This document shows positions 55,701-64,000 of a DNA stretch of 64,000 bases, one piece after another. The first letter of the stretch is position 1. Each line of letters begins with the position of its first letter. Below the pieces are notes generated by a model. It was given only the letters and a program-made list of their open reading frames with translations, searched no databases and was not told the origin of the DNA. Both the position numbers and the translations under genes were made by a program. Source of the DNA: Sinohyriopsis cumingii (Eukaryota > Mollusca > Bivalvia > Unionida > Unionidae); NCBI GenBank assembly GCA_028554795.2, contig CM068831.1, positions 31,856,644 through 31,920,643 of the forward strand. The letters are read 5' to 3'.

Positions 55701-55858
55701 ATACATTATAAAGTACTTATTACTTGGTATCAACGAATGAGAATAATTTCGCTATTGTAATTTAGTAAGCTTACGCTCCATGGGGGGGGGGGGGGGGCGG
55801 GGCGGGTAGGGAGATCGTCAGTAAAGAAACTAGGGCATCATCTCTACCAAATATTTTG

Positions 55859-55892
<34 letters not shown>

Positions 55893-56548
55893 ATTTTTAA
55901 TATTTGGAGTGCATAAACATGTTGCGATGAAATCTCATTCCAGTGTACTCTTAACGGATTCTTCAGTATTACCATCAAGTACAAGTGCAAATAATCAAAT
56001 AATGTATACCTGTCTACGTACGTGTAATAGTTAAGAACCTGAATGGGAAACCTACATATGCAAATACAGCTAATTTTGTATTACAAACCCCCCACTTCAA
56101 TAGGTAATACAACTATGTAGATATAGGGATGCAATGTAAAGATAATTCTGGCTGTCCTCAACACGTTTGTTATGATCGTGTTTCCTTGCGATAACTGGCC
56201 AGATCAAACCTAGCTCCTACTGATAAATATATTAGTAAACAAAATCAAATGTAACCCACTCTCCAGCTATAAATAACACAGTATAATTATCACAAAGTAG
56301 TACAATTATCACAAAACAGTAACATATATATCAAGAAATAATTGTACTGAAACTCTAAAGGGGGGTTATCGGTAGCTGTGGATTAAATATTAAAATCTTA
56401 GTTTCTTTTCCCCATGTGACCAAATAATCTCATGAATTTATCGTGCATTGGTCTTCTTATTGTTTTTCTTTATGTCCGATATGCTTATTCGTGTCATTTG
56501 TCTCGCTCTCCTCGTAATACGTACTTCCTAACAAATTAAAGAAAATCG

Positions 56549-56554
<6 letters not shown>

Positions 56555-56608
<54 letters not shown>
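56555..56608. repeat. (AT)n microsatellite
   Basis: Pure AT dinucleotides, about 27 units. Confidence 0.95.
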
Positions 56609-56610
<2 letters not shown>

Positions 56611-57789
56611 GCAGAACACAATTTAGCAGCTTGATAATTTCAATTTTAAGGAACAAAGGAACAATATTGCGTTCTAACAACTAATAGCACTAATTAAAAT
56701 CAATTCTCATTCGTGAATAACCACAAATTGGTCAAAAAATATTATATACGTCCTGCAGTAGCATATACATAAATTTAATCAACCCCGCACGTAATATTTA
56801 ATTATGCCAACCCCACCCCACCCCAATGGAAATAAGTAGCTTGAACCGAATGATGGTTCTCCACTGAGAATTACCATCCCATTGCAGTTATAGGAGGTTT
56901 CATGAGCGGTTGCTACATCTACTGATGTCATGGTTGGCGCCCATATAAGAAAATCGAAATCCGTTATTAATCTTTAGCACGTAACTCTGAGACTGTGATT
57001 TCCTTGTATTACCCATATGACAAGACCATCACCTATTAAAGCACTAAGAGACTGACCAGTTACCTTGGGGGTGGGGGAGTGTGATTTAACAGCTTTTTGC
57101 GAAAAGCTTCAGCAAAACCTTCTTTCTCAGATTTATACAAAATAACAACTTAAGTGTTATAAATATCCATTATATCATTTGAATAAACAATATATTACCT
57201 TGACGAAAGCAAACAATACAAATAGTTCTGGTTGAGAAAAAATCCCAATCCATTCTTTATCGACGTTTAAATAGTAGTTGGTTTCTAGCAAGAGAAATAA
57301 AATCTATTCATATGACTCCTTCATACAATAAAAAATGAAACAGATAATAGAGTAGGTTACAAATTTAAACAATGTGCAAGCGCTGTCACCATCACATGTG
57401 ATTCGTATTCTTAGCGGTACATTATGTATATTGCTAAGCAGAGCAGATCGAAAGACAAATAATGAAACCATTCGATTGAAGTTTTCTTGTCTCAGCGCCA
57501 GAACTAACGCAGATTATACCAGTTTATTGTCCTTTGTTCATTCCTTGTAACAATATGTACTGCGGGTATATATTGTATTAAAATATTTTGCTAATAATAT
57601 AAATTGTGCATATTGATTTATCGTTTGAAGGAGATTTAAAAGTCAAAACTGGAACAAATTTCCGTATCCTCTCTATCCTAATGAAATCTCTATCGTTATT
57701 TTGTCTCTGCCTGTATCAGCATTTAATCTTTGAAGTACATATCGAAGTTTCAGGATTGTATCAATTGGTGTTTTGTTTATTAAGTACTT

Positions 57790-57791
57790 GT

Positions 57792-57827
<36 letters not shown>

Positions 57828-57828
57828 C
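57790..57828. repeat. Poly-T tract
   Basis: Uninterrupted run of about 38 T. Could be the tail of a minus-strand retroposed sequence, but no retroposon body is recognisable to its right. Confidence 0.9.
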
Positions 57829-58321
57829 TAAGTACAAGTGCACGGAATCAAACATTGTAGCAGCTACGCAGTATATACAAGCCATCACATTTGCCATCAC
57901 TGTTAAACGTGTATCGTAACCTTTCTGCAACTATTCACGGATATACTTGACAACAACTATGTGGTTATTTCAGATGAAGAGTTTACATAATATTTGTTAA
58001 GATAAATTTGTTATGCTGTTTTATATATGCCTGCTTGAACATTTAGGATGAGTAGAAATTATACTCATTAGTCCCAATATGCAAACTTACGTCATTATTA
58101 AAACACAATGTTTTGCATACCTCTTCTTTCTTACACATTTTCACGTCATGTACAGATAGCATGATTTTAATTTATATTGTTTAAATAAGAATAAAACATA
58201 AAGGTAATTGTGGAGGTTTGTTATTAACGTGTTATCCCTATTCACTTTCCAATTAATTTGTTTCATTAGGGCATCATACCTGGGGAATTCATGGAGCATA
58301 ACGTTTTCCCAATTGCGTTCA

Positions 58322-58325
<4 letters not shown>

Positions 58326-58382
<57 letters not shown>
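58326..58382. repeat. (AT)n microsatellite
   Basis: Pure AT dinucleotides, about 28 units. Confidence 0.95.
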
Positions 58383-58384
<2 letters not shown>

Positions 58385-59824
58385 TTTACATTTTTTGTTT
58401 TATAACAATACTTAAAAATTATCAGAAACGAAACTCAGTTGGATGTTTACATTAATATGTTGCCAGGTAACTGTTGAAAATATTACTGAAGTATACGAAA
58501 ATACGAAGCCGATATGCAACATTTTACCTAGGCTGTCATTTCTTTCTAAAAATCAAAAGATTATATCGGACCGATTTAATCAAGGGCAAAGAAATAATAT
58601 ACGCATTTCTAATATAGATTTAGTTCAGCGTTTGCCGATGAAGAAGAAAACTGTAATATAGTATAAATGTATCTTTATTATTAGCAGTTGATTCAGACAG
58701 TGTATCTTGTACCATTTCATATACATGTATTCCACTAATACACTATAATACAATATAGTGGAATTAATTATCGCAAATGTTTAGTGTGGTAACATCAGCA
58801 GCAAAGATAATGGTTATGTAATACATACCGTGCAGCACCATCGCTCAAACCATAAGCCCTTCACTTGAATATGTACACTCAGGCTGATATCCTAATAGTT
58901 TACTTTCTGACTGCCAACTAATATAGTCTATACCGTCGCCACTAAGGTATAACTGCCATAATATATACACTAAAATCTTTTCAAGGTAAGAATAAGAACA
59001 CCTGTATCCAATGTACGCACATTACGTCATTGGAAAAACCAGTAGAGATCCATATCTATTCAAAATGTCAAAGCACTTTTGGCAACTATTCAGACGAGAA
59101 ACGAATAAGACTTCAATATCATGGCGAAACATATACATTTATGTACATATGTTACGCAAGGCTTTATTAATGTCATTTGAGGAACCATTTGGGGGTTTAT
59201 TTCGTTAGTGCAATCGAACTTGGACAATATGTACATTTGAATGACGGGAACTGAGGTTAGAATCTAACGAAAATGTAACTGTTATAATGACTTTACAATT
59301 TGGCACATTTCCAAACTAGAAAAAGGACATAATGTTGTGTAGAACTATTTCGTTCTTATAAGGTTCGCTTCACAAGTGTTATTGAACGACTGTATGGAGA
59401 AATACATAACTGAGCCTAATAAATTTATCATAAGAGGGACTATTTCGTATTTTCCAATCATTATATATTTTAGAATATTGCAATAATGTTCATATTATGC
59501 AAAATGGAGAAACTATAATCCACATTATTTGAACTTAGAAGCATATTTTTCTGCTTTTATGAGTGATATCATTCTTTATTATCTATATTTTAAAAGTGGC
59601 CTTAATCCAGCTTGAACAAAATATACATATAAGCTTGTGTATTGATTTTTTATCAGAAAAGATAACATTTTATCTTGGTTTGTGGAACGATGATGAAGTA
59701 AATGAGAGAGGTACGAAACCCAATTTTGAGATTGTTTTCCATCTGGTATACTAGTCAGCAAATGGTAAAGCCGTTGTGGAGGGTTCCGTTTTAAATTTAT
59801 TCAAAGTAATATTTCCCCAGCATA

Positions 59825-60000
59825 TTTTGTTGTTGTTGTTGTTGTAGGGTTTAATGCCATTTTCAGCACAAGATAGGCTATACATGGCGGCCAGTATTAA
59901 TGGTGGATGAAGAACCCAGGAAATCCCGGGAAAGAACCACCAACCCTCGAGAAGCTACTGGCAAGCTTTCTCACATACCCGTATTGGCTGAATCTGAGAC
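59825..60000 (-). mobile_element. SINE family 1, 5'-truncated, with 13-bp target duplication
   Basis: Reverse orientation: (TTG)n tail, AGGGTTTAATGCCATTTTCA, TATTAATGGTGGATGAAGAA, ending at CTGAATCTGAGAC. The tRNA head is missing. Flanked by exact duplications TTTCCCCAGCATA at 59812-59824 and 60001-60013. The duplication shows that the truncated form inserted as such. Confidence 0.9.
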
Positions 60001-60118
60001 TTTCCCCAGCATAATATCAATCTCTATGACTGATATGATATATCTCAATGAGTTGTTTCGCAGAGGGCAGATAACTCAAGGCAAAAATGGGGATCGGCTG
60101 GACGCATCATTGGTGGGA

Positions 60119-60134
60119 AGGGTTAGGGTTAGGG
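60119..60134 (+). repeat. Short telomere-like tract
   Basis: GGGTTAGGGTTAGGG, two and a half TTAGGG units, just before the 37-bp tandem repeat. Confidence 0.7.
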
Positions 60135-60173
60135 AAAGGTGAGCTCCCATTACGGTTTCAAATCCAGTTCTTG

Positions 60174-60284
60174 CTCCTATGCACTGGAGTTGACCTTCTA
60201 TTCCTGCATGCTCCTATGCACTGGGGTTGACCTTCTATTCCTACATGATCCTATGCACCGAGGTTGACCTTCAATTCCTGCACC
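60174..60284 (+). repeat. 37-bp tandem repeat, three units
   Basis: Units at 60174-60210, 60211-60247 and 60248-60284, each CTCCTATGCACTGGGGTTGA-like followed by CCTTCTATTCCTGCATG. The third is the most diverged. Confidence 0.9.
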
Positions 60285-61150
60285 ACTGCCAATTCCTTCT
60301 CCTATGCAAGAGAGATGGCGGGTTGATCATTGTGTTCCGGTATTGTCCGACTTTGTAGATCGTCAGAGCAGAGTCGAAATGGCTGTGAAAGTGTATCGCT
60401 CCACCGTGGGGTTTCCTACATTTTCTCTTCTTATCAGGCAAACATATTAATTCGGTAGGCAACTAGCCAATAAATTATCCCCACTCCTGTATTGATACCA
60501 ACTGGCAGTTTAGGGGATGATATCGCCTACAGATTAAAACCTTCCATAAACTGAAGACATTCTTGTCTGCACACGTCGGGATACTTTGTATACACTTACC
60601 AGTCGATCTAGAGGATGTTGGACTATTCGTCGGCTGTGTGGTTCTTTTGACGATATGGACATAATATTTCCGAACCAAATCCTACGTTTATCGACTTGTT
60701 AATCCATGTGGATAGCACAATCCTCTGTTTGTTTGCCATTTGAAATTTCTCACTTGATATGGCTATTAACAAATAACAGTAGTGCTTGAACTGTGAGCAG
60801 TTATGTTCCGGAAAAAATCTGAATGCAGCTGAAGTGCACACTTTAATAAACAGTTGACATCATACCCATACAGCGTCTATTAGTATAAACACAGATTAGG
60901 GGAGCATTCATTTATCAGACTAATTTAGCACCTGGGCGACCATCTCTTTACAGGCATTGGTTTTTCTTTCAGTGTTATAGGTAATAGCAAATTTGCTAAC
61001 CGTATCGAATCTATTGTGACTGATACATTTGGTTGGAAAATAGCCTCTACCAGCCGAGTATTAGCTAGGAAGCCAGGCCACACACTGTTGACCTTTTGCT
61101 GGTGCAGCAAGACGCCCGCTGATACAAAGTCTTCAAAGAGCTAGTGTTAT
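60285..61150. other. Non-coding interval
   Basis: Short frames only (60 to 72 codons on the minus strand) with no domain. No repeat recognised. Confidence 0.4.
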
Positions 61151-63470
61151 AAATGAAAATGAATATATATAATTAATAAAAAAAGAAATCGAAATTTTCC
61201 AAAATTAAAAAACTATAAACATAATAAACGAGTGGGATATTTTAAAAAATAGAATAAAAAGAATTTCGATCCAATACTCGAACAGACGAGCAGAGAAACA
61301 AAAAAAGACAAATATGAACTTAAATCAACCTTAAAAATACGACAAACGAGGACGGAAAAAAGCAACTAACAGACAAAATAAAAAAAATTGAAGAAGACGA
61401 GAATCAAGGGAGAATAATAAGGTCGGCAAAATTTACAGAAATATACAACAAAGCAAATAATCTATACACTACACAGAACATAGATTCCATCACAATCGAC
61501 AGCTATTTAAACAATGTTGATTGTATGACGATATCATCAGAACATAGGGACATGTCTTATGATATCATCTCAGATGAAGAAATACATAAGAATATAGTTA
61601 CACTAAGAAAAAATCGCCAGGGAAAGATGAACTCACCGTGGAATTCTATCAAACATTTCACGGTGAACTAACGCCGATCCTCAATGCCTTATTCAACGAT
61701 ATATTTTTAAGCAAAAAACACATGTCTAAATCAATGAAGGAGGGGATTATTACAATCATATAAAAAGGAAAGGAGAAGGAGTCGAAATAAAGAACTGGAG
61801 ACCTATATCGCTTTTAAATACAGATTACAAAATTTTAAGTAAAATACTAACAAACAAGGTAAAGGGAGGGTTAAGCAAAATAATTAATGTAAACCAAACC
61901 TGTGGGGGAAAAGGGAGGGATATACAAAATAACATTTTAAATATCAAAACCGTAATAGACTATATAAATGAAACAGGCACGAAGGGTGCCATGGTACTCT
62001 TCGACCAAGAAAAAGTTTTTGACAGATTAGAACATAACTATATACAGAAGGTTCCAGAAAAATTTGATTTCGGACCGAATTTTCGAAAATGGACCGAAAT
62101 CCTATACACAGGGATAACTTCATGTGTACAGGTAAATGGAAAATGTACGAAAGAATTTGAAATACAACGATCAGTGAGACAAGGATGTCCACTATCGATG
62201 CTATTATACGTAAGGGCAATATAAATCCTAAGCCACAAGATAAGAACTAACCCAGATATACAAGTGTACAGATACCAAACCTTAAAATAAAATTAAAAAT
62301 GCTCCAACATGCACACGATTGCACTACCTTTATAAGGGAAGGAAGATGTTACAAATACTTAAAAGAAGAATTTGAAAAATTCGGTAAAGCGTCGGGCTCA
62401 CAAATTAATCACGACAAGACGGAAATCTTACAAATAGGAAACTGGAGGGGCAACCATCCAGGGTTACATCCACCTACTGAGAGATACGGTAAAAGCTCTA
62501 GTGGTGCACTTTGGCAAAAAAGAAACAACAGAAAACTACAAACAAATTATCAAGAAAATACAGGGAAATGTGGATATCTGGGCCATGGCGCCAATATGCA
62601 TTATGGAGCGAGCCCAAGTGGCAAAGACATATTTATATTCAAATATAAACTATATAATTAAATCCATAGACATAGATAGCAAAATTTTAAACAGGATAGA
62701 CAAAGAGATAATAGTCTATGTCTGGAATTTTAATGCATTGCATAAAAAAGAAATGTTATATAGAGATAAAAGTAGAGGAGGCTTGGGTTTGCCAATCCCT
62801 CTACTACTAAAACTAACAAATATAATTAATAGGTTTAAAAAAAAAAATACAACCAGACCCAGCTACAGCATTTGAAGCACTATACATATACTGGTTCGGC
62901 TTCACTCTGAGAAACCGACAGAAATATATAAAAATAATAAATTAACCAAAAAGTTTGAAGTACCACGAAAATTCAAATATATTAAAGAAATACTTTTAAA
63001 GTACAGGGATAAAACGGAACTATGGAAATTAGAAGTAAGCGAAAGTTATACATGGATTAGAGAAGAAGTAACGAAATATATAAAATGTAGAGTAGAACAG
63101 GAAAACTGGGGGATAAACTGGACTAAAACTTGGAAAAACTGGGAAAAAATAAGATCTTTAAAAACACAAAGTATTATTTTTAAGTATCTACACATCGACT
63201 GGCTTACAGGCGAAGAATCAATCAAACGTCGTATGACTAGGGAAATGCCAAAATGTCCGCTATGTAAAAAGCCAATTTCGCCAAACTAAATACGATGGCC
63301 CAATGCGACAAAAGCAAAAATAATATAATCATGGTAATAATGGAAATTTGTAAGAAATACAAGTATCATAGAAATAATATTTTATATTTAGATGTGGATC
63401 ATGATATAAAAAAAAACTGTTTTAAAAATAATAGACTACATAATAACAACTATGATATCCTGCTGACAAG
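61150..63470 (+). mobile_element. Decayed LINE (non-LTR retrotransposon)
   Basis: The plus strand carries reverse-transcriptase remains in several frames: GAMVLFDQEKVFDRLEHNYI (near 61990), VNGKCTKEF, QRSVRQGCPLSMLLYV (near 62170) and LQHAHDCTTFI (degraded YADD box, near 62300). Then GSQINHDKTEIL appears. Downstream come GGLGLPIPLLLKLTNIINRF, a Trp-rich segment (LKTQSIIFKYLHIDWLTGEE) and CPLCKKPIS, the typical C-terminal zinc-like region. Many stops and shifts. The endonuclease half is absent or lost. Family not determined (L1/Tx1-like by motif feel). Confidence 0.8.
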
Positions 63471-64000
63471 TGATTAAGATTTCTAAATAAGAAAACCAAA
63501 TAGAAAATAAACACCATATCTACGATCTCGAGGAGGAGGCGGGGGAGGGTTTCGGAAGTACCGATAGCAGTAACGCTGATGCGAGCCGAACCCTGCCCCA
63601 CCGCGCGACTAATATTTCCCTGCAGATAAAATATACTTTCAACTCCAACTTAATAATACCTTCAACCCAAACTTATAAGAGAATTTTTTTCTCTTTTTTT
63701 GACTTATTTTTTTGTTAGTAAGGGATACAGGGAACCTCTGCGTAGGAGAAGTATGTTGCATAGACGCCGCAGGGCTAAGTCACAAGGCGCTACGCGAAGT
63801 GGACAGGCCTGCGAAATAGTGACAGAAAAACCCACACAGAGGATATGGACAAACATAACAGAAACATGGGGAAATAGTAACATTTAAAGAAGAACAAGTC
63901 TAACAATACTAACATAACTAACACATAAATACAAGTTATAACTTTTGTAACTTTCAATTACACTTTCAATGAAGAAGAGGGCTACACTCCGCTAAAAGCG
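63471..64000. other. Unassigned tail of the window
   Basis: A GC-richer block (63530-63610, GAGGAGGAGGCGGGGGAGGG) and a 62-codon plus frame (63699-63887, basic: RRRSMLHRRRRAKSQG). It may be UTR of the LINE or the start of another element; not resolved. Confidence 0.3.

Larger units (their letters stand above)
52716..59811. other. Non-coding right flank with microsatellites
   Basis: No convincing gene. It holds several simple repeats: CATC/CATA units about 55670-55706; G-rich run 55783-55809; (CT)n 55862-55889; (AT)n 56555-56608; poly-T 57790-57828; (AT)n 58326-58382. The 91-codon frame at 54074 and 95-codon frame at 54846 are AT-driven. A possible terminal exon near 58467-58661 (VENITEVYENTKP) is mentioned under rejected items. 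Confidence 0.5.

Noticed and set aside
55670-55710. CRISPR-like array
   Set aside because: Short CATC/CATA units are a simple microsatellite without spacers, and the DNA is eukaryotic.
58443-58661. Possible terminal exon with VENITEVYENTKP, tyrosine-motif cytoplasmic tail
   Set aside because: An AG precedes it (TTGCCAG) and the frame ends at a stop, but there is no upstream partner exon of matching phase and no clear polyadenylation signal.

Overview
The window is AT-rich eukaryotic DNA full of microsatellites, tRNA-headed SINEs, a decayed LINE and a split Ig-domain gene with phase-1 introns. The SINE tails and overall style suggest a marine invertebrate, most probably a mollusc; that assignment is inference.

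Layout. 1-9.4 kb: non-coding DNA plus at least three minus-strand exons of a secreted or membrane Ig-superfamily gene (signal-peptide exon 9327-9390, Ig exon 5744-6046, second domain 4671-4790). 7.8-8.3 kb and 10.8-11.25 kb: two inverted copies of an unknown repeat. 11.5-27.1 kb: a graveyard of decayed Polinton (Maverick) pieces from two lineages. One lineage has a protein-primed-type family B polymerase (pPolB), present as two inverted fragments, with integrase, penton-like and other remnants. The other lineage is closely related to the complete element described next. 27.1-35.6 kb: low-coding, probably decayed DNA of unknown origin. 35.6-37.9 kb: microsatellites, a minisatellite and a complete SINE.

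37,910-52,709 is the main feature: a structurally complete 14.8-kb Polinton-like element with nearly identical ~260-bp terminal inverted repeats and a 5-bp (or 6-bp) target duplication. It carries a virion module (double-jelly-roll major capsid protein, penton-like minor capsid protein, adenain-like protease, packaging ATPase, small virion proteins, a fibre-like coiled-coil protein, a phospholipase A2-like protein with a zinc ribbon) and a retroviral-type integrase. Instead of pPolB it has a split replication protein: a 272-residue upstream ORF followed by an 898-residue ORF with degenerate PolB palm motifs, a full SF1 (Pif1-like) helicase and a C-terminal HNH nuclease. Most minus-strand genes are separated by a shared ~30-bp palindromic junction motif. 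Several genes carry one-base frame breaks, mostly in homopolymers, which could be assembly errors or early decay.

52.7-64 kb: non-coding DNA with microsatellites, a truncated SINE, a 37-bp tandem repeat and a dead LINE reverse transcriptase.

Inferred working of the complete element: integrase inserts it, the polymerase-helicase-HNH protein copies it, and the capsid, protease, ATPase and PLA2 genes would allow packaging into particles, so it may be an endogenous virus as much as a transposon.
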